A DNA stretch of 64,000 nt from NCBI GenBank assembly GCA_947561395.2, contig OX387182.1, positions 4,474,001 through 4,538,000 on the forward strand, written 5' to 3'. The first letter of the stretch is position 1; the number at the start of each line of letters is the position of its first letter. The position numbers and the translations under genes were made by a program. Origin of the DNA: Buxus sempervirens. Lineage: Eukaryota; Streptophyta; Magnoliopsida; Buxales; Buxaceae. Positions 42,398 to 54,000 of the stretch are shown here, piece by piece. The notes under the pieces are model-generated. The model was given only the letters and a program-made list of their open reading frames with translations. It did no database searches and had not been told where the DNA came from.

Positions 42398-44692
42398 TGT
42401 AGACACCCCAAATTGCACAAGCGATCATCAAAAATCACTATCTCCTTGAAAGCCAGCACAGAAATGGAAGAAAATGAATTTTTACCTGTATCCGGTAACT
42501 CAGGCCGGATACAAGCAGGCCTTTTCGTATCCGGTAACAAGTACCGGGTACAAGCAGTGCTTAATGTATCCGGTACCATGTACCGGATACCTTAAGGTCC
42601 TTATGTATCCGGTCTGACATACCGGATACCTTAAGTTTGCTCAAAATTAGGGTTTTCCGAGAGCTTTTCACTTTTATCATCATGTCCCTCATTAAATGAG
42701 GGGAAATCGCGGAAATAACCTTAGGGTTAAGGTTGGGGGGGTTCTAGACATTAAGTTGTGTCTACCAATGACCCTAGCCTTTGCCTATAAATAGGAGGCT
42801 CCTCCTCAAGCAAATGGCACTCAACTCTTGTTTTGAATTCTCGCAAAGAAGAACTCCATGAGAAGAAGAAAACCGCTGCGGAATCACCTCCAGAACTCAG
42901 GTAAGCCTCAACTTTTCTTTTTATTTTCTGTCTTTACATTCTTAGATCTAGATCTCTTCTTCTACCTTTCTGTAGTGTAAAGCCTTCTTTGTGTGTGAAA
43001 ACCCTTCCCCGGCTCAAAGTATCCCGAGACTCCCCCTAGCCGTAAAACGTGGAGGCGGGATCTAGGAGAAACGAGACTGGGGATTGACCCTAGTGCTAGA
43101 ACCCATGTAGCATAAGGCCTTTTTGATTGATTGTAAACCATTCCATATTCAAAGTACCCTTGATTATCTTGAAGAACCGTGTTTAACGGGGAGAGAGAAC
43201 AGAGGGAAACGATAATGGAACGGAACCCTAGGCTATGCTAGAACCTATCTTGTTGAATCTATATGCATGATATGTTGTCTGGTTTTTCACTCTTGCACAC
43301 ATATTACACTTTTTGGTGAATAGGCTCACATTTGGGGATTTATTACATTCATTGTGATAAATCTCCAATAAATGGCCTCAATCAAATTCTGGAGTGTTTT
43401 TAAATGTTTTTCAAAGGTTTTGGATTCATCTCACACGAATCTCACACACTTTATAAATTTTCGGATTTGATTTTCTTCAAAAGTGGCCTAACTGGACAGT
43501 ACCTGTACCCTTACTTCGGACGCCCATAACTTCATCATCCGGATGAATTTTGGGGCGATTCCAGAACCATGGGAAAGGTGAGGCTGTCTAGTTTATGTCT
43601 ACCAAATTTCATGAATTTCCATCAAACGGATTTTTGACACCTCTCTGTCGAAGTTAAGTGGACAGTTCAGGTTCAAATACAGAACTTGTCACTTCAACGG
43701 ACCGCCATGTGTTCGTTTTAAGTCCGATTCGAGTGATTTTTGTTTCTGAGTATTCCTTTATGAGTCTATTTTCAAATCCAGTTGGTTTCATAATTTTTGG
43801 ATTCCATTTGAATTATTGGTAGCCGATTTACTCAGAACTGTTCATTTGTACTTTTCTGGGTAAATCTGTGATCTTCGGGGCCTGTTCGGGTGACCACCCA
43901 AGGCACATCCGAAGGGATTTTTGTATGAGGCTAGTTTCTATGAAAATATGGCCATACAAACGTGAATCACACCAAATTTTGTGAACTTTTATGTAGTGGA
44001 TTTTTCTAGACAATTTTCCAAAGTTGCCCACTTACCACTTTTAAAAATCCCCAGCAGCAACTTCAAAGGAGCATAACTCCTAGGTTTTTTATCAGAATGA
44101 AGTGAAATTTTGCATGAGACTCTCATTTACCCTAATCTTTCAAATGGATTTGGTTTGGTTCAATTTAAAATGATATTTGAATGATTTCAAGGCAAGTGGC
44201 ATACTTTTTACTGAATTTTCCGGATTTGATTCAACTTTGTTTTTTGAGCAACTTGTGCTTTGATTCCCATTTTTTGAGATATTCCAGAAGTGATATTGAC
44301 ATAAGAGAAGATCTAAAATCCATTTGGATCTTCATGTGAATATATCATACACTTGTTCCTTTTTCAAGGCTTTTTTATGATTTTTAGCAAGCTTCTTATT
44401 TTCTTTTTAGCATGAACATACACTTGGCGACCACTTTGCGTGGATGAATGCGGGTGCCTAACACCTTCCCCCGTTCATAATCTAATCCCCTTACCCATCT
44501 CTGGATTTGATTTTCAAGTAGGGTTATTTTTATCCTAGAATGTTTCTTTTGGCTATTTTTGTCTATTTTTGAACTGTTTGGTGTCCATTCTCACCCCAAA
44601 ATCGTGAGTGGTGGCGACTCTCCCAACTTTTGCGTTGAGCCCGTGTGTTGACGGAGGGATGATCACACCGGTGATTTTTCCCATGTCTCACA
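42398..44692 (+). repeat. 5' LTR of the Tat/Ogre element
   Basis: It is 2295 bp from TGTAGACACCCC to TCTCACA. A TATA box (TATAAATA) lies at 42786-42793. A four-unit palindrome array is at 42488-42629. The LTR has no long ORF. Confidence 0.92.
42488..42629. repeat. Palindrome array 1 (four units, 39-bp period) in the 5' LTR
   Basis: Units with arms GTATCCGG and CCGGATAC around a 9-nt centre start at 42489, 42528, 42567 and 42606. Arms are conserved while centres and the roughly 15-nt spacers vary. One arm base in unit 2 is changed (CCGGGTAC). The array lies about 160 bp upstream of the TATA box. Confidence 0.9.
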
Positions 44693-44694
44693 AC

Positions 44695-44712
44695 TGGCGA
44701 CTCTGCTGGGGA
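44695..44712 (+). other. Primer binding site of the Tat/Ogre element
   Basis: TGGCGACTCTGCTGGGGA begins two bases after the 5' LTR. It matches the Arg-tRNA-type primer site reported for Ogre and related elements. Confidence 0.85.
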
Positions 44713-46212
44713 CTTGTGGATTTAAGCCATTTTGTATATATTCATGCTTTTTCATCACTTTTGAATGCTTGCTATTTTGTTTGTTTTATTTGTGCATAAT
44801 GTTGTATTCTAAATCAGATTGGGATGCTTTTGAACTTTATATGAATCAAGTCATGTATGTTTTGCTTGATGTTGCCTAAAGGTTGATTTAGGAAAAGCCT
44901 ATCTTGAAGCATGATTTGGTTGTATTTGGTGATAACATGCTCTAATTTGAATTTTGAATACCATGGTTTGAATATGAGAATTAGTAGCATGAAATCTAGG
45001 AGTTCAGAATTTTTGGGTATTCAAACATGATTCCTATAAAGCATGCTTTTTTGTGCTTAAAAATTTTTTGTTATGCCATGCCTTTGATTTGGGGTATAGG
45101 GGAATTCAATTTGAGCATGAAAACCAAGAGCATGAAATCTGGAATTTTAGTGCACATTGTGGTTTTTTTTAGTATGTTCACCAATATACCATGTCAAGTA
45201 GTTGCTAAACTTTTAGGCATTAATTTGGGGTATGAAGGATGCACTTTTGGGCATGAGAAATCTGAAAATTTTAGTGCATATTTCTGGAGATTTTAAAGCA
45301 TATTTTACCTCATTGAAACACTTTTGAACCATGCCAAGTAAGTGCTAAAATTTTAGGCTTCAATTTGGGGTAAATGGTACACTTTGAGCATGAAAAAGAA
45401 CATGAAAATCTGGGATTTTAGGGAATGCTTTTGGGTTTCAAGCATGCTTCCATGGTTTAATTGTTGTTTGTACAAATGACATGTTTTGTATACCACTTTT
45501 TGGGCATGTAATATTTTTGTGCATATTTAGTTGTTTTGGTGCTTGCTTGCTTGTATTTAGCTTCATTATTTTTGTCATATGTACCTTGGCTTGAAAGTGA
45601 ATGCATGGCTACGAAAAAGAGTGGCAAGGGGCTGGGACGTTGTGAATGTTACCACAATTTAAAATTGCACTTGAGCACTTGAAACAATTTGCACAGCCTA
45701 CCCTTTACCTATTAGGAAGTTGAACCATGAATGTGTGTAGCTTGGCTCACCGAGGTCGTGACTTCGGAAAGCGAAAGTGAAAACATTTACCTTAGAATTT
45801 GGGTCAATGATGTGATGACAATGGGATCTGTGATTCGATTCCGGGCATCACTAGACTTGAGTTCTAAGTTGCCAATTAAGCCAAAACCCAAAAACCATAC
45901 GCTTGAAGGTGGAGAAACACGTTTTCAGCTAAAAGCACACAATTGCGTTTGGGGGAATTGGGTGTAAATGTGGGAAGGCCGTTTGCATGTTTTACAGGCC
46001 AAGGTATAATGTGAATACCATATTGAATGAAGGTAATACAAGGTGGCAAGGTAAAGCCATGTTCTTTTCCTAAATTTGGGGAATTTTGCAAGTATGATGT
46101 CCAAGCCCAATTTGGGGCAAGTTTTGAAGGTCAAATTAAGGTGAACATCAATGGGGAATAAAAAAAAAACTAATCGGGTGAAAAAATGAGTCAAAAAGGG
46201 CCATTTCGGCAA

Positions 46213-46353
46213 TAACCGGCAACTCAAGCCGGTTAATAACCACTCTATTCATATCCGGTATGTATTTCCGGATACAAAGGCATATGCGTGTATCCGGTTA
46301 GGGTGACCGGATACAATAAGGCATATTCTTATCCGGTATATTATACCGGATAC
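46213..46353. repeat. Palindrome array 2 (four units, 39-bp period) in the leader
   Basis: Units begin at 46213, 46252, 46291 and 46330. The first is degenerate (TAACCGG ... CCGGTTA) but still self-complementary, so the arms changed together; the others have the TATCCGG/CCGGATA arms. Confidence 0.88.
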
Positions 46354-46663
46354 GTTCAAAAAATACACAAATTGGCTGTTCAGCCCAAATTTTCAGAATA
46401 AAATGCCTAAAACACTGTGGATAATCCTTAGGCACCCCGAAAAGAACATAAGAAATGTTCCAAAAATATAAAATCAAAAAAAACAAAAACAAAAATAATA
46501 AAATAAAATATTCTTTCAGGATTTAACCTAAGTTTGAAAATCAAAGAGGAAACCAAGGTGTCATATTTTTTGACACCAACTCAACTCAAACATGTGTCAG
46601 TCAAACTTTGGAACTTGAAAACTGAGAAAATTCAGCAAATTTGAAAAAAAATAAAAAAAAGAA

Positions 46664-47270
46664 ACCTTTGGTTGGTTATTTTTATCAATCAAATCAAAAC
46701 ATTTGTGGGACACTTGGAAGCCCTAGAATATTCCAAGAAACCTTTGGTTGGTTATTTTTATCAATCAAATCAAAACATTTGTGGGACACTTGGAAGCCCT
46801 AGAATATTCCAAGAAACCTTTGGTTGGTTATTTTTATCAATCAAATCAAAACATTTGTGGGACACGTGGAAGCCCTAGAATATTCCAAGAAACCTTTGGT
46901 TGGTTATTTTTATCAATCAAATCAAAACATTTGTGGGACACTTGGAAGCCCTAGAATATTCCAAGAAACCTTTGGTTGGTTATTTTTATCAATCAAATCA
47001 AAACATTTGTGGGACACTTGGAAGCCCTAGAATATTCCAAGAAACCTTTGGTTGGTTATTTTTATCAATCAAATCAAAACATTTGTGGGATACTTGGAAG
47101 CCCTAGAATATTCCAAGAAGCCTTTGGTTGGTTATTTTTATCAATCAAATCAAAACATTTGTGGGACACTTGGAAGCCCTAGAATATTCCATGAAAACCT
47201 TGGTTGGTTATTTTTATCAATCAAATCAAAAAAAATTTTGGGACCCTTGGAAGCCCTAGAATATTCCAAC
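46664..47270. repeat. 76-bp tandem repeat, about 8 copies
   Basis: Units contain CCTTTGGTTGGTTATTTTTA, CATTTGTGGGACACTTGGAA and GCCCTAGAATATTCCA and repeat exactly every 76 bp. The inner copies are nearly identical and the last is more diverged. Repeated 68-codon frames across it are artefacts of the repeat. Confidence 0.95.
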
Positions 47271-47466
47271 ACAAAATCAAAACAACAAAAAAAAAAAAAT
47301 CTGGATTGGAGTTCACCTAACCTACTGGTTTACATGTATAGGGGCGTGACTCAAGTTAAATGGAAGCTAACATGTTCTGTTCATTTTTTCTCAGGTACAT
47401 TTACTTTCAACCCAGGTGCACTTATTTGCAGTCATTGCTCCCGTGACCAAATCCAAAGCAAGAGCC

Positions 47467-48325
47467 ATGAATACTGAAGAGAACCAAGCCCAAGCTACTG
47501 TCCCTGCTCAGGACTTTACTCAACTGCAGGAACAAGTGGCCGGTCTGGCCAAGATGCTGGGAGACCTACTGGCAGCTCAGGCCCAACAGGCCCAAGCCCC
47601 GAACCAGGCATCTACTTCCCATCAGGCACCACCACCTCAGGCCTACATACCGCCTCCGGCTCAGCCCATGCCTGAGCCCATTTCTGAACCAGTCCCTGAG
47701 CCCATTCTGATAAGGGAAAATACAGCTGAGTCTGAAAAAGAGCTGGAAAAAGAAAAAGCCCGAGATGAGATGGAAAAGAAAATGCTGCTCAGGATAGAAC
47801 GAATCCAGGCAGAGCTGAAGGAGGTGAAGGGGGGAAGCAGCCATGGAGGCACCACCTTCGAAGACCTGTGCATGTACCCGGATGTATGTCTACTGGCCAA
47901 GTTCAGGTGCCCGGACTTCGACAAATTTAATGGCACGGGCTGCCCATTGAGCCATCTCAAATTATACTGCGGGGCCCTGTGCCAGTTTGGCCGGGATGAT
48001 GGCATACTGATCCAGCTCTTCCAGAGGAGTCTGACCGGGTCAGCCCTTCGGTGGTTCGCTACAGTGGACCATGGAAGGATTAGAAGGTGGAAGGACTTGG
48101 CCGATGCTTTCTTGGACCAGTACAAGTTCAACTCAGAGATTGTGCCCGACCGGTACGACATGATGAGGATGACCAAGGGCAAAGATGAGTCAGTACGGCA
48201 ATACGCCAAGAGGTGGAGAGAGGCCGCCTCCCAGGTCAGGCCACCTATGCAAGAGCCGGAGATGATCTCCACATTTATGGGCAGGAAGGCTGATAGACTA
48301 CTCTACTCTGACTGGGCAGTCTGAT
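47467..48325 (+). pseudogene. gag: Tat/Ogre Gag, N-terminal and core part, broken by an internal deletion
   Basis: The frame from ATG 47467 (MNTEENQAQ) has a Gln/Pro-rich N-terminus, then an acidic/basic helical stretch, then the retrotransposon Gag core: FRCPDFDKFNGTGCPLSHLK, GSALRWFATVD, WKDLADAFLDQYKFN, RMTKGKDESVRQYAKRWREA. After EPEMISTFM the protein should continue through a conserved block (with YY and FADL motifs in related elements) to LIDYSTLTGQS. That block is missing, and the downstream part is in another frame (from about 48297), so a deletion with frameshift has removed roughly 50-60 residues. The element probably cannot make its own complete Gag. Confidence 0.8.
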
Positions 48326-49510
48326 TCCTCTGCCTCCATGGCCCAGAAGAAAGGGGTCGGATTTAAAAAGACGGGGGCCCGAAAAGAAGGGGAGGTGAAC
48401 CTAGTCCAGGCTCCTCCAGCCAAGAAGCCACTTCACATCAACATCTCTGCACCCCAGCAGGCCCAGCAGTCGTACCAGGCCCCGCTGAATGTCAACTTCT
48501 CTCCCTCTGTGCCAGCTAACACAAGGAGGACTTTTTCCAAGGAAGAAAGGGAGGCCTGGTTCGCAGCAAGGAAGAACCGAGTCTTTAATCCTCTCCCAAT
48601 ATCGCTGTCCCAACTATTGCCAACCCTGTTGAAAGGGGAATACTTGACTCTGAAGGAGCCTAACCCAAATGCCCCGAAGGGGAGGAATTTTGATCCGGCA
48701 GCCACCTGTGACTTCCACATGGGTGCACCGGGGCACTCTACAGATACCTGCTGGGTATTGAAGCATGCGGTCCAGAACCTGTTGGACCAGAAGGCTTTGG
48801 TCTTTAACACAGCTGCACCCGCCCCGTCGGGAAACGATATTGGGCAAAACCCTCTGCCGTACCACAATGGGGCAGGCCCATCCAACTCCATCACTGCCAT
48901 ATCCACCACGAGAAGGGCCTTCGACCCATCTCAGCTTATAGCACCTGTGGGGACTACAGTCCAGGTCCGTTTCTTTCAAGAGGAGGACGAAGAGGAGATC
49001 AACATGCTCTCCCAAAAAAACAATACAGTTGCTGAGGATATAAGTTCCTCTTTAAACCGGGTCTCATCTCTTATGACCCAGATGAATACTGCAAGGCCCC
49101 CATTGGTCTTCAATTGCAGTCCACCCACTTAGTCCCCATCCAAGCCGTCTAAGGCTCCACTGGTCATCAACCTTGACCCCACCAATGCTTCTATCACTTC
49201 TTCTGTCCCCACACAATCCAAACTTCAACCCTTGGTTGTAAATGTGCAGCCAGCCCATACTATCCCTGAACCGGCCCATACATCCCGGTCCAAACTCCAG
49301 CCATTAGTGGTTAACATCCCCAAACTAGCCTATTCTGAGGCCGCTGTACCATGGAATTACAGCGAGGGAATCACGGCTACAGTTCCAATGGTCAAGGACC
49401 AGAACCAGGAGGAGGTGAACCTCATGACGAGGTCAGGGAGATGTGCAGGGGGTGAAGAGAAGGAGAAAGAGACAGAAGAAGAAAAAGCAAAAAATAGAAA
49501 AAGAAAATGA
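48297..49510 (+). pseudogene. gag: Tat/Ogre Gag C-terminal part with zinc-binding motif
   Basis: The frame continues Gag with IDYSTLTGQS, a basic linker, and the Tat-type cysteine motif CDFHMGAPGHSTDTC followed by WVLKHAVQNLLDQ. A TAG stop at 49130-49132 interrupts it, after which the same frame runs on through QPLVVNIPK-type repeats and EVNLMTRSGR to TGA at 49508-49510. The preceding codon context suggests the TAG arose from a CAG. Confidence 0.75.
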
Positions 49511-49619
49511 AAAAAGAAAACAAAAAGGAAAAAATAAAGTGGGAGAAGACACCCCCTAGGGTGCAGAAAATGAGGCAGCCGACCTCATAAAAATAATAAA
49601 AAAGAGTGAATTCAATCTT

Positions 49620-51065
49620 ATGGATCAGCTAAACAAGGTCCCGGCCCAGATCTCAATACTGGGCCTTTTGTTGAATTCCGAAAAGCATAGGGATGCATTG
49701 TTAAGGGTGCTACAGAGTGCACACGTATCCCAGACCATTGATCCAGACCAGCTTGGTAAAATGGTTGGTCAAATCTTGTCACATAATGTGATAAGTTTCT
49801 CAGAGGGTGAGATCAGCCCAGGTGGGTGTTATCATGTGGACCCTTTGCACATCACTGTGCTTTGTAAGGGCTGCATGATTGCACGGGTTTTAATTGACAA
49901 CGGGTCAGCGTTAAACGTTTGCCCGTTAATCACTTTTACCAAGCTGGGTCTGGACCAGTCAAGGATCAAACAGAATGGGCGGATAGTGAGGGCTTTTGAT
50001 AGCTCCAAGACCCACTCCCTAGGGGAGATTGAACTGCCGGTCACAATTGGGCCGAATATCTTTAACATCACATTTGAAGTGATGGATATACCCGCAGCCT
50101 TCAATCTGCTCCTAGGAAGGCCGTGGATACATTCGGCTAGGGCAATACCATCCACGCTCCACCAAAGAGTAAAGTACATAAGAGGGCAAAGGGTGATAAC
50201 AGTCCTAGCTGAAAACTTGGTGCCACCCATCGTGTCACCTGATGTACCCTTGATCAATGTGGACCTAACTGTCGACAAGATTGCATTCCACTCATTCCAA
50301 TTTGAGGCGGTCAATTACATACCTGGGGGGTGTGAGGAAAAGAAGGAAAAGGGGACCACTGCAGAAAAAATGGTCAAGAAAGTGATGGAGAAATACCACT
50401 TTCACCCGGGGAAAGGCCTGGGGATCAATCTGCAGGGGATGGTGGAGCCAATCACGGCTAAGAAACTGATCCCCAAGGTAGGGTTGGGCTTCAAGCCCAG
50501 AGGCTGGAGAAGAATGAAATATGAAGAAGGGGAGAGCAGAAGCAAAGGAAAACTTCAGCATCTGAGGGTGAACTTTCCAAAACCCTCCTATATAATCCAA
50601 ATTTCTCCTCCCATGAACCAGTCCAAGCCTCCATACCGAAACATTAACCCATTTCAAAAGCCTTTTGTTTCGGCCCTACAACCCTATAACTCATCTCCAA
50701 TACTGGGAGCAGCAGATGGGCCTGGGCCACAGCCCGAGCAGCAGGTGGACTTTTCTGAGGATGTTGGTGCATTCTTCGCCATGACTGAAGGCGAAAAGAC
50801 AGGGGCAGACATGGAACTGCCGTTTATTGACTGGGCCGCAGTAAAGATTCTGGAAGAGGTCATTTCTGGATTGGGCCCCGTAGCAGACAAGGGCAGTACC
50901 CACCCGGTGATGATGGCATCGGATGCTGGGCTTGAGGAGCAGGCTTTCCCTATTTCCCCTGCTCCCCAAAATTTTGTAATGAACAATTGGGAGGAAACTC
51001 CCCTTACCTTTGAAGCAGCGTTTGTTCGGCAAACTAACGCGGTTTCCAAAAAAAAACTCCAATAG
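49620..51065 (+). CDS. pro: Tat/Ogre aspartic protease region with G-patch-like segment
   Basis: Open frame of 481 residues. The aspartic protease centre is VLIDNGSALNVCPL (about residues 90-103), with DNGS in place of DSGT, usual in the Tat lineage, and the flap/C-terminal block NLLLGRPWIHSARA follows. A Gly-rich stretch YHFHPGKGLGINLQGMVEP resembles a G-patch. The protease would cleave the polyprotein inside the particle. The first ATG at 49620 is kept as start, but translation probably enters from the gag frame. The stop at 51063-51065 meets the pol frame. Confidence 0.85.
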   Translation: MDQLNKVPAQISILGLLLNSEKHRDALLRVLQSAHVSQTIDPDQLGKMVGQILSHNVISFSEGEISPGGCYHVDPLHITVLCKGCMIARVLIDNGSALNVCPLITFTKLGLDQSRIKQNGRIVRAFDSSKTHSLGEIELPVTIGPNIFNITFEVMDIPAAFNLLLGRPWIHSARAIPSTLHQRVKYIRGQRVITVLAENLVPPIVSPDVPLINVDLTVDKIAFHSFQFEAVNYIPGGCEEKKEKGTTAEKMVKKVMEKYHFHPGKGLGINLQGMVEPITAKKLIPKVGLGFKPRGWRRMKYEEGESRSKGKLQHLRVNFPKPSYIIQISPPMNQSKPPYRNINPFQKPFVSALQPYNSSPILGAADGPGPQPEQQVDFSEDVGAFFAMTEGEKTGADMELPFIDWAAVKILEEVISGLGPVADKGSTHPVMMASDAGLEEQAFPISPAPQNFVMNNWEETPLTFEAAFVRQTNAVSKKKLQ

Positions 51066-54000
51066 TGGATTGCCATTTCCCTGAAGGTTCTAATGGGCCT
51101 TCGTCTTCAGGGGAATTATGTTTAGAAGGCCCACAAAAAACCCAAAAAGATTTTTCTATTTTTTCTAGAAAATTTAAATTTTTCAAAAAGGTCCAAACCA
51201 CTTATGAACCATATAATCAGACCGAATTGGGCCAGGTTGAATATGACTTCGACTTCGAGCTCGACTTTGACCTCATGGGGGTCGAAGAAGAGACCGAGGT
51301 CGAAGAAGAAGACGTTCCAAAAGAAATTGAATACCAATTAGAACGTCATGAAAAGGGGGTCCAACCTAATATTGAGGAGACCATATCCATAAATCTTGGG
51401 ACCAAAGAGGACCCAAAAATTGTGAAAATCGGGTCATGCTTGTCTGATGTGCAGAAAAATGAAATGTCACAGTTCTTGGCAGATTACAAGGATGTGTTTG
51501 CTTGGTCGTATCAGGACATGCCGGGGTTGGACACTGACATGGTGGTGCACAAGTTGCCAATTTTACCAGGGGTTAAGCCGATTAAGCAGAAGCTGAGAAG
51601 ATTGAAACCTGAGTGGACTCTGAAGGTCAAGGACGAAGTGGTCAAACAGTTCCAAGCTGGATTTTTGGCAGTCTCTACGTACCCTGAGTGGCTCGCAAAC
51701 ATAGTGCCGGTACCAAAGAAGGACGGGAAGGTCCGAATGTGCGTGGACTATAGAGACTTGAACAGGGCAAGCCCAAAGGACGATTTTCCGCTTCCACACA
51801 TCGACATTCTGGTCGATAATACTGCGATACATAGCCTGTTTTCCTTCATGGATGGTTTCTCCGGATATAATCAGATCAAGATGGCTAAGGAAGATCAAGA
51901 GAAAACAGCATTTATCACACCTTGGGGCACATTCCACTATACAGTCATGCCATTTGGGCTTAAAAACGCTGGGGCAACATACCAGCGGGCCATGACTGCA
52001 CTATTCCATGACATGATCCACAAGGAGATGGAGGTCTATGTGGACGATATGATTGCCAAATCATGCAAAGAGGAAGACCACTTGATCAATCTGAAGAAAG
52101 TGTTTGATCGGCTCAGGAAGTACAGTCTACGGCTTAACCCAGCTAAGTGCGTCTTTGGGGCTACATCAGGGAAGCTACTAGGGTTTATTGTGAGCCGAAG
52201 AGGAATTGAAATTGACCCGGCTAAAGCCAAGGCCATAATTGAAATGCCAGCACCCAGAACCGAGAAGGAGGTTCGTGGTTTTCTCGGAAGAATTCAGTAC
52301 ATAAGCCGGTTCATAGCGCAGCTCACTGCTATCTGCGAACCGATTTTCAAGCTTTTAAGGAAGGATAACCCGACGGTCTGGAATGATGAGGACTGCCAGC
52401 AGGCTTTTGATACAATAAAGAGGTATTTACTGAACCCACCGGTACTAGTGCCACCAACTCCAGGAAGACCACTGATCCTGTACTTGTCAGTGTTGGAAAC
52501 GTCGATGGGATGTGTCTTGGGGCAGCATGATGAGACCGGTAGAAAAGAAAGGGCAATTTACTATCTGAGTAAAAAATTCACAGAATATGAAGCCAAATAC
52601 TCACCATTGGAAAAGACTTGTTGTGCTCTAGTGTGGGCCACTCAGAGGCTAAGGCATTATTTCCTTAGTCACTCCACACTATTGATATCCCGGATGGACC
52701 CGCTGAAGTATTTATTTGAGAAACCGGCACTGACTGGTAGGACGGCAAAGTGGCAACTGCTACTATCCGAGTTTAACCTCACATACATCACCCAGAAGGT
52801 GATCAAGGGTCAAGCCATAGCTGATCACCTGGCTGCACATCCTCTGCCAGAATATCAACCCTTGAAGACCAACTTTCCAGATGAGGCAATTCTGTACACT
52901 AAAGAGGAGGACAGTGAGAGTTCTTGGCAGATGTTCTTTGATGGGGCCGCCAATATGAATGGGAACGGAATAGGGGCAGTCTTGGTCAAACCAGATGGTT
53001 CACACATCCCGATTGCAGTAAAGCTGAGATTCCAGTGCACCAATAACATAGCAGAATATGAGGCATGCATAATTGGATTGCAAGCAGCCATGGATCATGG
53101 AGTAGAGGAACTTGACGTATACGGGGATTCGAGTCTTATCATCTTCCAAACAACTGGTGAGTGGAAAACCAAGGATCACAAATTGATCCCCTATCACCAG
53201 TATTTGGAAGAAATAAGCACAAATTTCACTCGAATTTCCTTCAACTATATGCCAAGGGCCAAGAATCAGTTTGCGGATGCTCTAGCAACCTTGGCTTCAA
53301 TGGTCAGCATACCAGAAGGAGTAGACATCAGACCGCTGGAAATTGAGGTTAGAGATGAACCGGCTTACTGTCTCGTTCTAGAGGGAGCACCAAAAGAAGA
53401 AGCACCATGGTTCCAAGATATCAAGAATTTCTTGAATAATCGGAGTCTGCCAGAAAATGCCACTGCTACTGAGAAGAGGACAATACAGAGATTGACTGGT
53501 CAATTTCTACTAAGTGGTGGACATGTGTACAAGAGGTCGCATAACGATATTCTGCTAAGATGTGTTGCCAAGGCTGAATCAGAAAGGCTGATCGAGACCG
53601 TACATGGAGGAGTCTGTGGGCCCCATATGAGTGGGCACATGCTGGCTAAGAAGATCCTGAGGCTGGGATACTACTGGACGACCATTGAACATGATTGTTG
53701 TATACATGTCAGGAGGTGCCACCAATGTCAGATATATGCAGATAATAAGCATGCACCCCCAGGTGAGCTGCACAACATGACATCACCCTGGCCCTTCTCT
53801 ATGTGGGGCATAGATGTCATCGGCATGATCTCCCCTAAGGCATCGAACGGGCACAGATTCATCTTGGTGGCAATTGATTACTTCACTAAATGGGTAGAAG
53901 CAGCATCATATGCAAATATCACAAGCAACCATGTTATGAAGTTTTTGAAGCACAATATCATTTGTCGCTATGGACTGCCAAATGCCATAGTATCAGACAA

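Larger units (their letters stand above)
44713..47466 (+). other. 5' leader of the Tat/Ogre element
   Basis: No ORF1 of the kind found in some Ogre elements is recognisable. The phrases AGCATGAAA and TCTGGAATTTTAG recur around 44990-45430, a sign of old internal duplication. The leader holds palindrome array 2 (46213-46353) and a 76-bp tandem repeat (46664-47270). Confidence 0.7.

Noticed and set aside
46672..47477. Series of overlapping 68-codon frames
   Set aside because: They are the same 76-bp tandem repeat read repeatedly; the period is not a multiple of three and no protein family is visible.
47661..48272. 203-codon minus-strand frame opposite gag
   Set aside because: Shadow of the Gag coding sequence; no independent codon signature or start context. 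The same applies to antisense frames across pol.
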